64,000 nucleotides of DNA. It comes from Halichoerus grypus (lineage: Eukaryota; Chordata; Mammalia; Carnivora; Phocidae). A program made the translations under genes and the position numbers. The notes below the pieces were generated by a model. That model ran no database searches and was not told where the DNA came from. It was given only the letters and a program-made list of their open reading frames with translations. The stretch spans positions 248,001 to 312,000 of the forward strand of contig NC_135717.1 of the NCBI RefSeq assembly GCF_964656455.1, in the 5' to 3' direction. Of this stretch, positions 33,926 through 43,965 are shown in pieces (positions within the stretch are counted from its first letter, which is position 1; each line of letters starts with the position of its first letter).

Positions 33926-34284
33926 CAGCTGTCGCTGTATCTTGTGATGATGACCACCGTCCGACCCCATGCCCCTGCCCGGTCCCTCCAGCGCTGGTTG
34001 GAAGCACACCAGCCAGAGAGGGGAGCAGCATCTGGTGCCAATAAGAAATCGGACGCTGCTTGCTGCACCAGGATTGAAGAGGTACGCGGCGGCGGCAGCT
34101 GCTTCTCTGGGCTGGGCCGTGGACCCCGCAGAGACTGGCTCCCACCTTCCGGAAGAAAGCCTGGAGCAGGGATGTGCTGAAGGGGGAGAGTGTCACCCGC
34201 CAAGGAAGGAAAAACAAGCTGCAGACAGAAACCCAGCAGAGCGGGAGCCGGGCCGGGAGGCTCACAAAGGCTCTCGGGCCTGAT

Positions 34285-34690
34285 GGATTGATTTCAGGCT
34301 GGGCTCCTGATCTCCGCTGACATGTTATTTACGTAACCTACAGGTTTCTATTCACATAGTAATTTTCGCCTCCCTCCCTGTCAAACAGAAGACAAGTTTT
34401 CACCTAAAAGTCGTAGCTGATGAGCAACCAAAATAGCAGGAGAGGTTGTCTAAATGAAAGTAATTTCACAAAGGAAGCTTGACTGACAGGTGAGGACAAT
34501 AAAAGTCGGGATAATGTCAGGGCTATCAAAGCAGACCCAGGCGGGCCGGCGAGAACGGGCATGTCCCCAAGAAAGGCCCCGCTCACTCCTCACTTATCTG
34601 TCTCTCAGGGTCCAAAAGCACGAACCAACAGGCACATTGCTCATTGGCCCAGGGCATTTCTCTGTAAACGCTTTCTAAATCCCGACCGAA
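34285..34690. promoter_or_regulatory. Candidate enhancer-like conserved element
   Basis: About 400 bases of AT-balanced sequence in a GC-rich setting, with no repeat match. It carries a perfect TTACGTAA palindrome (PAR-bZIP/NFIL3 type, 34329-34336), ACAATAAAAG (SOX/HOX-like, 34497), GGATAA (OTX/PITX-like, 34509), ATCAAAG (TCF/LEF, 34525-34531) and TGTAAAC (forkhead, 34663). It also has homeodomain-like TAAT words. Motif density of this kind is typical of developmental enhancers, but that is inference. Confidence 0.38.
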
Positions 34691-34694
34691 GTCT

Positions 34695-36050
34695 GATTAC
34701 AGTTGGGCCGAGATGGAAAACGAGGGGAAGGGACCACATTATTCAGCAGTTAGAACCCCCTTCCTCTCTGAACATCGCATCTCCTTGTGTTACTCCTGTC
34801 CTCTCCCCAGGGGTCCTGACAAATACCCTAACTCACACCCTGTAATTCCTAAACCAGGTGCCCCTCCGTGGTGTCGGCATGCGTCCGTAGAAAGCACGCT
34901 TCCGGGGGTCAGCAGCTCTGTGGCTCTCTCACTGCGCTGCCCTCAGACAAGAGCCGAGCTCCCCCTGATGCGCGGCTTCCCAGCCTGTCAGAGTAGGGAC
35001 TGAACCTACCTGCAGGGTCCCGTGGGAGTCCAGTGGGAGCGCTCAGTGGCACGTGCATGAACAACCGTGAGGGAGTGTCTGGCACAGACACCGCACTGTG
35101 CATGCAGGGCACCCCGCAGCTCAGAGGCGGCCCGCACGGCCCCCCAGACCCAGCCCCTCCGCTCTGGCCTTCAACACACACGGGGGCCCTGCTCCTCTGA
35201 GCTCATTCCTGAGTCTGGGATCTCAAGGGGAAATCGGGAAGGGGTGGCTCGCTGGGTGGCCCAGCTCTAAATCTTGAACAATGACATGGCTCAGTTTCCC
35301 CTCCTACAAGATGGACTGAGCTACCTCCCAGAGCCGTGGGAGGCTAATGAGTCAGTGTTTGTAATACGCTTTGCGGATCAGATGAAAGGGGCTGCAGGAG
35401 GGGGGCTGCCCGTTGGAGGTGATTATTGTGGGTAGGCATGCGCACTCACCCCTGCTCCCTGCGCCCCACACGCAGATCTCAGCACCGGGCCCAGAACTGG
35501 GGCCAGAGGGCCCCAGGCGGTGGGGGCCTCCCGGTGGGGCTGCAGGCCCTGCCCCGAGTGTGGCCGGGAGGCCCCGCGCACACACACCGCTGTGCAGTGC
35601 CCGCCGCCCCTGCAGCCACCAGGTCGGTTGTAGGGAAGGAGCAGGAGGTACGGGCCCCATCCCCATGGCTTCCCTGTGTGGGGCGACGTAACCCACCTCG
35701 TTCACAAACCGCATGGGGGATGGGCACTCTGCACAGATCCCTGGCCAGGACACCCTCTGTTCCGGAAGCGTGCCTGAGAGCAGATAAGGGAAGCACCCTC
35801 CCCACCCAACATGTGCCCTGTGGATGCAGCAGGAAGAGAGGCCTAGGGAGCCCCACGAGCGTCCCCGAGGGCGTCGGAGAGCAGAGCCCCTGCCCCGCGG
35901 CCAGCCGCCCCAGGCCTACACCCCAGCTCAGCTCCGCAGGCCCTCTCCCCTCGCGGGCAGGGACTCCCTGGGGGAGGTGAGGGTGAGGATCGGACCCAGG
36001 CACGGTGTCCCAGACTTGGTGCTGAGAAGGTGAAGTGCCATCGCACCCCA
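34695..36050. other. GC-rich single-copy DNA
   Basis: Includes a MIR (35275-35385) and two moderately CpG-rich stretches (about 35420-35600 and 35855-35960) that are too short and weak to be called islands. Frames overlap on both strands. No exon is convincing. Confidence 0.45.
35275..35385 (+). mobile_element. MIR SINE
   Basis: ACATGGCTCAGTTTCCCCTC, then CTACAAGATGGACTGAGCTA, GTGGGAGGCTAATGAGTCAG and GTAATACGCTTTGCGG follow the MIR core and 3' region in order. Confidence 0.8.
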
Positions 36051-36054
36051 CGTT

Positions 36055-36200
36055 GGAAGGATGACAGTCTGGATTATTGGGCTAAAGTACAGGATTGAAA
36101 TTAAATTTCACCGGTTCTTTTTACGCCTTCTAATGCAGACACAGGTGAATTTAGAATGACATGTGGGGTCCCCCTTCCATCACTAATGGACGCTCCGGCC
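36055..36200 (+). mobile_element. hAT-like DNA transposon relic (family A), 3' part
   Basis: GGATTATTGGGCTAAAGTAC, AAATTAAATTTCACCGGTTC, TTTTTACGCCTTCTAATGCA and GAATTTAGAATGACATGTGG match the last part of the family-A repeat ('ggatatattgggttaaataaa...aatttcacctgtttctttttac...aaaattacatatgtggctc'). Confidence 0.78.
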
Positions 36201-36264
36201 TCGAAAACCCACCCTGTGCCAGTGTAAGGACTTGGCCCTGCCCCTGGGGTTCTGTAGGGAAGGC

Positions 36265-36301
36265 AGGAATGAAGGAATGAATGAATGAATGAATGAATGA
36301 G
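36265..36301 (+). repeat. (TGAA)n microsatellite
   Basis: About eight near-perfect TGAA units. Such tracts are often the tail of an L2 element, but no L2 body is recognisable here. Confidence 0.85.
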
Positions 36302-36304
36302 TCC

Positions 36305-37540
36305 CCTTGGAGAGAACCAAGTTCAGAGAGCAGGTGACCTATGGGGCAGGTCACAAGTACCCGAGAGATAAAGGCAGCCCCTCCTTATTTGGGATGGTGA
36401 AACTGAAACAGCAGGGTGGGCATAGACAGGGCACGAAAGCAGCCCATTTCCCAGAGAGCCGCGCCCACCCCGGGCTGCAGACAGGGAAGCTGCCTGGGCC
36501 CTCAGCACGCTCTGGCAGACCCTGTCTTCCAGCAGGACCCCACCGAGGTCTGAGGCATGGGGTCACTTGCAGAAATACCGCGGCGATTCCAGAATCTGCA
36601 GAGAACCCACCTGCCCAAATGTGGCCCGGAACTCCCTTCTCCAGGCCCCAGGACAGTATCCAGCTTCCCGTGAGCCTGAGGGACACCGGCTCCCCGCCCC
36701 CAGCAGTAACCTGGAGCCCCGGGCCCGTCCATCACGGTCAGGCTCCGAGCCCGGCCTGGCTGCAGCCGCTTCTGCCACACACAAGGAGCGAAGGGAGGGG
36801 GTCACCCGGGGCCAGTGCTGGCTAGGGCACCGTGGTCAGACCGAAGGTGCCTTGCCAAGCGCACACTGACCTGCTCTGGCTGGAAGCCCAGCCTCCTCAG
36901 GGTCACACAGCCAGACCGATCTGAGAACGGGGTTCCCCTCTCTGTGCGGCCCCAGCTGGACAGGCCCTCCTCTGGGCTTTCACAACAACTTCCAGCTGGC
37001 TGCCCATCTCCTGAGCACCCGCTGAGGACCAGAACTCCTCAGGGACCACAGGGCGGGCCCTGCTTCCAGCCCGCTGCAGTCCCCGTGAGCGGCGCCTCCA
37101 GGCTGGCCCCAGGGATGCAGGAGGCCCCTGCCCCAGGGAGTTCTGGAGGGAGACGAGCAGTCCCTCAGCCCTAGGGCCCAGCACACGCCTGGCCGTGTCC
37201 ACAGAGGGCCTCCAGGATAAGGAAGGGGTCCCCCTCCCGGGTGGGTGGGGGCCTTCCACCTCCCCAGCGTTTGCCCCAGGGCCGAGCTCTGGCCTCGAGA
37301 GCCCAGGCGGCTGCGCCCCCACCGGCTCCACAGAGAGAGCATCGTCCTCGAGCTCCGCTGGACCGGCGGGGTCAGAGACAGCCTTCCACCTTCCCGCATC
37401 CCGGGTGCCCTCAGAGCCATTTGCGGGGGTGAAGTTCAGGAAAACCCATGGGTCATACACATAAACTCAGACCCTAAAGATCTAGTCCTACGAGGACCCC
37501 GACAGTGGTCTGACCAGACTGCTCCCTCCGTAGACGGAGA
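36305..37540. other. GC-rich single-copy DNA
   Basis: A scrap at 36895-36940 (CTCAGGGTCACACAGCCAGA) resembles reverse MIR. Frames such as 36903-37460 minus are unsupported. The last 100 bases before the SINE are of unknown origin and may be its diverged 3' part. Confidence 0.45.
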
Positions 37541-37544
37541 AACC

Positions 37545-37627
37545 AATGCAGGACTAGATCCCAGGACCCTGGATCATGACCTGGACCAAAGGCAGACGCT
37601 TAACCCACCGAGCTACCCAGGGGTCCC
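37545..37627 (-). mobile_element. CAN-SINE 5' part, minus strand
   Basis: On the minus strand: AGGGACCCCTGGGTAGCTCG, GTGGGTTAAGCGTCTGCCTT, GGTCCAGGTCATGATCCAGG, GTCCTGGGATCTAGTCCTGC. This is the tRNA-Lys-derived head of the carnivore SINE. The 3' half is missing or too diverged to see. Its 5' end lies next to the L1 that begins at about 37640. Confidence 0.9.
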
Positions 37628-37639
37628 TAAAGCTATTTT

Positions 37640-38015
37640 AAAACGGAAAAAATGTGGTTTGGGAATAATAAGATAGTCATATGAAAAAAAGATTAAGTTG
37701 GATCCATCCCTCACCCTTTACACCAGAGGCAAACACCAATGGATCAGATGGAAACATAAAACAAAACAAAGCCACAATGAGGGAGATGTTCAGGGTGGCT
37801 CAGCTCTGCCTCGATGTGGTGGTAGTTCCATAAATCTACACACTTGACAACATGCCTCAGAACCACACACACACACTGGTCCAGGGCCATTTTCCTCGTT
37901 TTGATATTGTGCTATTGTTGCAGAAAATTCACCCATTAGGGGAAACCGGGGGACCCTCTGTGCCATCTCTGCCACTCCCTTTGGATCCACAATTACTTCA
38001 AAACAGAGCATTTGA
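37640..38015 (+). mobile_element. LINE-1 fragments (ORF2 end and 3' UTR)
   Basis: 37640-37785 matches late ORF2 ('aataagatagtcatatgaaa', ACCAATGGATCAGATGGAAA, ATAAAACAAAACAAAG). 37800-38010 matches an L1M-type 3' UTR: GTGGTAGTTCCATAAATCTA, TTTTGATATTGTGCTATTGT, CATTAGGGGAAACCGGGGGA and GGATCCACAATTACTTCAAA. The sequence between is missing, so the copy has an internal deletion. Confidence 0.78.
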
Positions 38016-38019
38016 GATC

Positions 38020-38385
38020 AATCAATCAACCAACAATCCATAGAGGCCTAGCAGAAAACATGGATGGGTTTTTCTATAATTTCTATGTTTAAAAAGTAGT
38101 TGCTTTTTTAAAAAATTAGCAACTAACCAGATAGGTGACAATCAGGGAAAATAGTGTCAAACCACCATCGACCAACGTGAAGTTTGGTGCGTAAGGAACA
38201 CGTACAGAGAGCAGGCAAACACCAGGAAGGCGGACCGCAGAAGCGCGCGGGCACCCCAGCTCCGGCAGCCACGTGAAAACGTGCAAAACACAGCAGGTAG
38301 AAGAACGTAAAACCAACGCAACACAAATGCTAACGGACAATGAATTTGGGGGGATATTCCAACCAATTAGAAAACTAGGGTTCGG
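38020..38385. other. Unassigned AT-richer stretch between two transposons
   Basis: No family recognised with confidence. It lies between an L1 3' end and a hAT relic; 38040-38150 is A/T-rich. Its minus-strand frames (38116-38433) are Cys/Phe-rich chance frames. Confidence 0.45.
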
Positions 38386-38387
38386 GC

Positions 38388-38612
38388 AACCCAGCCAAGT
38401 GACTCCACTGTGGATTTTATAAAATCTAAGCACAGATTAAGTATTTCCAGTGAAAATGTAGTACACGGATTGAGATGAACTGCAAATATAAAATAGGCAC
38501 CAGATTTTGAAGGCTTTGCATAAAAAAACAATGAAAGTGGCTCATTACCAGTTTTTTATTGATTACGTGTTGAAATGATACTTTGTTGAGGCAGACTCAA
38601 TTACCCTGCTAT
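38388..38612 (+). mobile_element. hAT-like DNA transposon relic (family A), internal part
   Basis: TGGATTTTATAAAATCTAAG, CAGATTAAGTATTTCCAGTG, AAAATGTAGTACACGGATTG, AGATGAACTGCAAATATAAA, ATTTTGAAGGCTTTGCATAA and TTGATTACGTGTTGAAATGA follow the family-A consensus without a large gap. It represents the part just 5' of that found at 36055-36200. Confidence 0.82.
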
Positions 38613-38614
38613 GG

Positions 38615-38880
38615 GTCCAGGCCTGATCAGCCTGAGGAGAGACTCACCCTCCAAGCTTGGGGAGAGGAGCCCCTCGCTCGTGCTCTCCTGCTGAATGTGG
38701 ACACGGAGGACAGCCCAGAGGGTGGCAGAGCAGAGGGAGGGCCATGGGTCTCAGAGAAGGTGCAGAGCTGCCGACCACCCTGGGCCTAACCCCACCTCTG
38801 GCTCCTTTTTCCTTAACCACAGCGTTGCTTGTTTTGTGTCGGGCGGGGTGGGTTCGGTTCCTGCAGCGCCCCTGACGCCC
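38615..38880. other. Single-copy DNA
   Basis: Short unique stretch without recognisable gene or repeat. Confidence 0.5.
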
Positions 38881-38885
38881 CGCAG

Positions 38886-38985
38886 CTCTCTGTCTCTGCT
38901 TCTCTGTCTCTGTCTCTCTCTGTCTCTGCCTCTCTCTGCCTCTGCCTCTGCCTCTGTCTCTATCTCTCTGTCCCCCTCCCCTCTC
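38886..38985 (+). repeat. (TCTCTG)n pyrimidine-rich simple repeat
   Basis: About 100 bases of TCTCTG/TCTGCC units. Possibly the remnant of a SINE CT-rich region, but no tRNA-like head is present beside it. Confidence 0.9.
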
Positions 38986-40079
38986 TCCCTTCACCCCTGT
39001 TTTGGGAAGAAAGCTAGGGGACGCTCAGTGCCCTCTCAGTCCCCCCGCCCCCGGGCCCAGCTGCCCCCACAGGAGCTGAAGGAGAGCCCAGCCTGGCCCC
39101 TCAGAGCTGGCACTTTGTTCTGCCCCTGGGGGAGGGTGTAGGGGTCTGGGGGCTGCGTCACCGGCAGGACAGGGTTCCTCTGAGCCTCCTCCTCCGGGGC
39201 CAGTTAGGAGCTCGGGTTATGCAGGCTCCGGCTGGGACGGAACTCCTCCACTGTGGGGGCCCCGCTCCAGCCCTCCCTCTGGGCTTGGCCGGGCTGCCCT
39301 GGAAATGACAAAGGCCAGTTAGTCACTTCCCTGGAGTTGTCACATCCAGCTGCCCCGTCCTAAATAAACAAACCAGCCCTGCGCCCAGCATGTCCGATGT
39401 TCCCAGATGCACGCGGTACCCCACATGGCCACATGGTCTTTCTGGGGGGCTCCGGGCCTGCCCACGGGTGGGGGCAGTGGAGCGGGGCCCCCAGCAGGTG
39501 TCCAGGGTCACAGCCTTTGCTCTCACCCAGCCCCCCCAGCAAAGCCCCTATACTTTGGGGTGACATCTCGGCCGTGTTTGATGAAAATTCCCCATTGGCG
39601 GGAGGAGGGTGACATTTGTGGCAGTCCCAAAATAGCCCCCAAAGCTGCCGGCCACCCCAGGGATGCCCGGAAACCACGCCCAGCTGAGGACAGAGGTCAC
39701 CGGGCTCCCAGGCCTTTGATGTTCAAGGGGCCTTGAAGAAACTTCCAGAAAGGATGCAGGGCCACAGCTCCACCAGGGCCTGGTCCACGGGAGCCACGGA
39801 GATTTCTCCACTGAGGGAATGAATGAATGATTGAGCAAACAAAGCTGAAAGGATGGAACATGGAAGGAGGGAAGGAGTCTCCCCGGGGCCTCTGGAGGGG
39901 CGCCCTGCAAATGCTGACGTCAGAGGCGTGGCCTCCAGAACCATGGGAAGTGAATCCCACTGTCCTCAGCTGGTGTCTGGTCCTCGGCTGGGGCAGCCAC
40001 AATGGCACCACTGGGAGAGTGTCACGCTGGGTGTGGGGCACCCATCGCCCAGGCCCCTGCACCCCAGCGAGGAAAGGAC

Positions 40080-40160
40080 TGGCATCGCCCCATTTGAGAG
40101 ATGGGAGCCAGCTACAGACTTGGAGGACCTGCCCAAGGTCACACAAGGTCACACGCTGCC
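40080..40160 (-). mobile_element. MIR SINE fragment, minus strand
   Basis: GCCCCATTTGAGAGATGGGA and CTGCCCAAGGTCACACAAGG match the reverse MIR core. Confidence 0.75.
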
Positions 40161-40636
40161 ATCTCTACAGTGGTCACATGGCCCTGGGCATTAGGCCTTG
40201 GGGGCCGCATCTGCCAGGGGGACTGTCCTGGACTCTGTGCCCTCACGGTGACGTGAGGGTTCCAAGAAATCAGCCGTGGACATGACACCTGGCGTGCGCA
40301 GACGTGGGCACCGCGAGCTCACGGTGGATCTTCTGCGGGGATCACCCGCGGGCAGCTGCTGGAGCAGTGGGAGGGCCTTGAGCCTGCAGGCCTCCGCCTG
40401 GCCCCTGCAGCCCCCCACCCCCGTGTTCCTGCCCCAGATGTGGATGAGCCCCTGGCTGGGGCGGCCCCATCCTGGGGCCTGGAAGGAGCACACCTGGCGG
40501 ACCCAGAGGGAGGAGGACAGCCAGGTGGGGAGGACAGGGCCCTCTGCCCTCCAGGGGCCTGCAGCCAGGGCCCATTTCCTTCCCAAGTGGGCTTTTCCTG
40601 TGGCCACAGGACACTCGGGGGAGGGCAGAGGACCCG

Positions 40637-40662
40637 GCGGGCGGGGGCGGGGGCGGGGGCCG
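40637..40662 (+). promoter_or_regulatory. G-quadruplex / GC-box run
   Basis: GGCGGGCGGGGGCGGGGGCG-type sequence supplies four or more G-tracts with 1-base loops, and three overlapping GGGGCGGGG boxes for SP/KLF factors. It is not in a CpG island and no transcript start is evident. Confidence 0.6.
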
Positions 40663-41194
40663 GATCCCTGTTTCCAGGGAGGCTGTATTTGGGACCTGAG
40701 GTCTCAGTGGGAGGTGGTCTGTGTGTCTCCCGTCTTGGTGACACCTGACACGTGCTGCAGGACTGACTTGGGCCTCCCTGTGGGTGTGAAGATGCTAGAG
40801 GAAATGCCCTGGGGGCCCAGGGTGTGGTCCTGCCCCTCCCTCCAGAGGAGGGGGCCTTGGGGCCCAGGAGGCACGTCCCCATCCCATCCAGCAGGAGGCA
40901 CAGGGGCTGCCGAGCATCAGGGCCCGCCTCAGCCTGGGGTGGGTGCTAGGATGGGCACCATGCCCAGGCCGTGGCCTCCTGGGACACGTCCCCGTCCCCT
41001 CGGCTGCACGGAGGCCACAGCCGGCACGTTGCCCGTGTCCTTCTCATCTGGCACCAGCCAGAGTTGCGGAGGAGGGCCGCGGAGGTGCTCAGACCAGTGC
41101 ATCGCACATACAGGCACGTGCGCGAAACACCAAACCCTGGAAGGAACCCACGTTAGGTTCCACAAGCCTGTATGCTGTGTGTTCTGTCCACAGA

Positions 41195-41300
41195 CATCTG
41201 TTTACTGAGTGCGGGCCCTCGAAATGCGGCCGGCGAGCCCCCACCTCCCAGATGAAGAAACCGGGTGCAGAGGTGTGAGCAATGCCCCGAGGCCACACCG
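41195..41300 (-). mobile_element. MIR SINE, minus strand
   Basis: TGTTTACTGAGTGCGGGCCC, then ACCTCCCAGATGAAGAAACC and GGGTGCAGAGGTGTGAGCAA. The reverse MIR order is preserved. Confidence 0.78.
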
Positions 41301-42344
41301 GGCCCTTAACCCCATGTCCACCCCAAGTGTTTATGTGACATTCTGCTGTGCTGGTAGCACTGTTTTCATTGTTGGTCACGGAAGGCGAGGTTCATGTGGG
41401 GTCCCATCTCCCCATGGCGGGTGCGTCTGCACGGGCTGCTGCTGCTGATTCCCGGACCGCACGGGTGCTGGATGCCCACCCCGTACCCCCAGAGGCCCCA
41501 CCTCTCCCCGAGCCCCGGGGTGGGCTTGCTCTCCGGTGGCCCTGACACACGCTGGGGCCGCGGGCGTGCTGAACCTCGGGAAGGGGAGCGGGCGGGGGAG
41601 GCTGGCGTTGGCTCTCCCGCAGACCCGGGTCTGAATCCCTAACCACAGAGCCACACTCAGAGGAGCATGTTGGGCTCTGGGCAGTGGGGGACAGGTATGA
41701 CGTCAGTCCCCTCTCAGTTTCCCCGTCCCTCAGTTGGCTTCCCGCTAGAGAATGCCAAGACTCGTGGCATTCCTGGCCCCAGGCTCCCACCCCGGCCAGC
41801 ATGGTGGATGGACAGACCCACAGCAGGGCTGGATTCCTGGTGCGGGGGGTGGGGGTGCTGAGGTCTAAGGGGCCTGTTCTGTGGGCTCCCTGCCCCTACA
41901 CCCACAGGACGGCTGGCAGGACACTTCCTGGCAGCCTGCCTGCTCCTCGGCATGCCTGCGGGTGACTTCTGGAGCCTGGCCAGATGCCGTCACACGTCCC
42001 GGGGGCCCCTTGGCATTCTTGGCTTTTGTTTCCGATGACGTGGGGTCCGCCGGAAGAGGGGAGTCATGGCAGGAAGGGGGCTCAGTGTGATTCAAGACCC
42101 TAAGCAGGACATCAGCTCCCTCAATAGTGGCAGGGAAAGGGGGCTGACTGTGAGGAGGGGGCCACGCAGCCCCACACGTGGAGCAGAGGCTGGGGGCTGG
42201 GGCCCAGGTGCAGGGAGAACAGGACAATTCAGGCCTCGGGGCCCTCGGGGGCCAGGGGATTGGGCTGGGCCGGTCGGACCCCTGCATGGGCCTCCCCCGG
42301 CCGTGGCCATCAGCAGGGCCCCCCTGGGTTAAGGGCAGCAACAA

Positions 42345-42480
42345 CTGTGCCCTATTTATATCCTCGCTTCACTGTCCACAGGCTGTGGCCGGCAGAGCCC
42401 ATCCACGAATTCCACTGTGATCGGTTTACATTTAAAATAAACGTTTCCCTAACTCAAGCCTGATCTCCGGCAGTGATTTC
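42345..42480. promoter_or_regulatory. Candidate regulatory island (MEF2-like and forkhead-like sites)
   Basis: CTATTTATA at 42352-42360 is a near-perfect MEF2 half of CTAWWWWTAG. GTTTACA (42424) and AATAAAC (42436) form an inverted pair of forkhead-type sites. No repeat match. Interpretation is inference. Confidence 0.3.
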
Positions 42481-42484
42481 GGGA

Positions 42485-43785
42485 AGCAGCGAGTCCAGGT
42501 CCAGATTCCAAGGGAGGCCTCGCCGCTGGGCACTCAGGGACAGCAGTGACGCAGCAAGCGAGAGTGGTCCCCCGACCCTGCTGTGACCCAGCGACTCTGT
42601 GTGCCCTGGAGCCTCACCTGCCAGGTGACCCCCCAGGGGCCCCGCCCCCACGCAGTCCCCACATGGCCTCCCTTCTCCCCACTGGAGCCCCGGCTCCCAC
42701 ACTCTTCCCATGGGGCTCCTCCTCAAGCTCTGCCCACCTGCAGAAGGCCCGGAGGCGTCCCAAGGCAGGCGATGGGAGGGGCGCACACGGGGCACCCGAT
42801 ATACGCCAGTGCAGTTAAATTTAACTTCATGCTCTTCCCAAAGACACCCCTGACCTCCTCACCCTGAATGCAAAGGGACGCTCAGAGTTCATTTGGAGAA
42901 CACAAAATGCAGCCCCCGAACCTGTGACGGCCACAGTCAGCACTTGACTGTCCCTCAGGACTCAGTCCTGTCTGTCCCGGGCCCAGCAGGTCCTCTGGAA
43001 GGTGGACGAGAGAGAAGGGACGGGGAAGAGGCCAGGGTCCCCTGAGGCGTGCTGGCAGCCACCTGCCCCTTGGAGCAAAGACCAGCGAGGGGACCTCAAA
43101 CACAGCCTGGCCGGGCTCCCAGTGAGGCCATCGAAGGCCCCAGACCCTATCAGCAAAGCCTCACTGCCTCCCTCCGTCCACCCACAGTCTCCTGGAAAGT
43201 CTTCCCTAAGCCAGTTGATGGCCCCGGATGAGGGGTAGGGGTCACCAGCTCCTGTCTTGGGAGGCTTGCACACGGGCCAGAGTGATAAGCCAAGGGCCCT
43301 TGTCCAGAGTGTGAGGAGCGTGCAAGCTGACGCCCCCCCCAAGGGGCTGCTCCGGCTCCAGCCCCAGGGGCCAAGGCCTGACACAGACATCAGGGATGCT
43401 GGGTGGTCGGGGGAAGGTGAGGGTGATGGGGACTCCCCTGCATCCCACCCCGGCCACCCGCACCCCTGCCCTGGAGACCCCACTCGTTTCCAGGCCTCAC
43501 CGTTACAAGGATACACCAAACTCCCCAGCCACTTGAGGGTAGCCCCGCCCCAGGGGAGAGGGTGAGGCGAGGCCATGGTGGGCTGGCAGGGGAGGTGGGA
43601 GCGAGGCCTGGTCAGCCGAGGAGGGCGCCGGGCTGCGCACCCTTCATTTACAGGATGAATCAAAGGAGCGGTCATGACCTCCCCGCCGGGGCAAGGGACT
43701 CCGGCCTCAAAACCCACAACCCTTGGGCCCCGCTCGGGGCCCCCTCTTCTCTGCAGCCAAGAGCACCTTGGGGGTGTGTTACCGT
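42485..43785. other. GC-rich single-copy DNA
   Basis: No repeat recognised. The 251-codon minus frame 42962-43717 overlaps several plus frames and shows no domain. Unannotated. Confidence 0.5.
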
Positions 43786-43789
43786 GTGC

Positions 43790-43965
43790 CTCCTGGGCGG
43801 CAGGCCCTGTGCCGAGAGCTCTTCCTCACCCTCTGAGGCGGGCATGCTGTGAGGCCCGGCTGACAGAGGAGGAAACCGAGGCTGGGGGCTGAAGCAGAGC
43901 CTGCGGGTCGGGGGGCCGGGTTTCGGCCGCAGGCTCGCCGACTTCCGAGGCGGGGTGTTGGGTCG
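43790..43965 (-). mobile_element. MIR SINE, minus strand, CpG-rich
   Basis: CTGACAGAGGAGGAAACCGA and GGCTGGGGGCTGAAGCAGAG start a reverse MIR core that continues through 'gccgggtttcggccgcaggctcgccgacttccgaggc', equivalent to MIR 'ggatttgaacccaggtctgtctgactccaaagc'. It holds more than ten CpG within 70 bases (43903-43975), unusual for such an old SINE. Confidence 0.7.

Larger units (their letters stand above)
38990..42340. other. GC-rich single-copy DNA
   Basis: Contains two MIRs (40080-40160 and 41195-41300, both minus), two full CRE octamers (39915 and 41698) and a strong G-quadruplex-forming run (40637-40662). The 310-codon plus frame 40276-41208 is the longest non-repeat frame of the window, but it runs through MIR sequence, overlaps 187- and 138-codon minus frames and has no domain. 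Confidence 0.5.

Noticed and set aside
36055..36200. AT-rich island first taken for a conserved element
   Set aside because: It matches the 3' part of the old hAT-like repeat also seen at 38.4 kb, so it is a transposon relic.
40276..41208. 310-codon plus-strand open frame, longest outside repeats
   Set aside because: Overlapped by 187- and 138-codon minus frames, crosses MIR sequence, has no domain and no splice or promoter context. Expected by chance in very GC-rich DNA.
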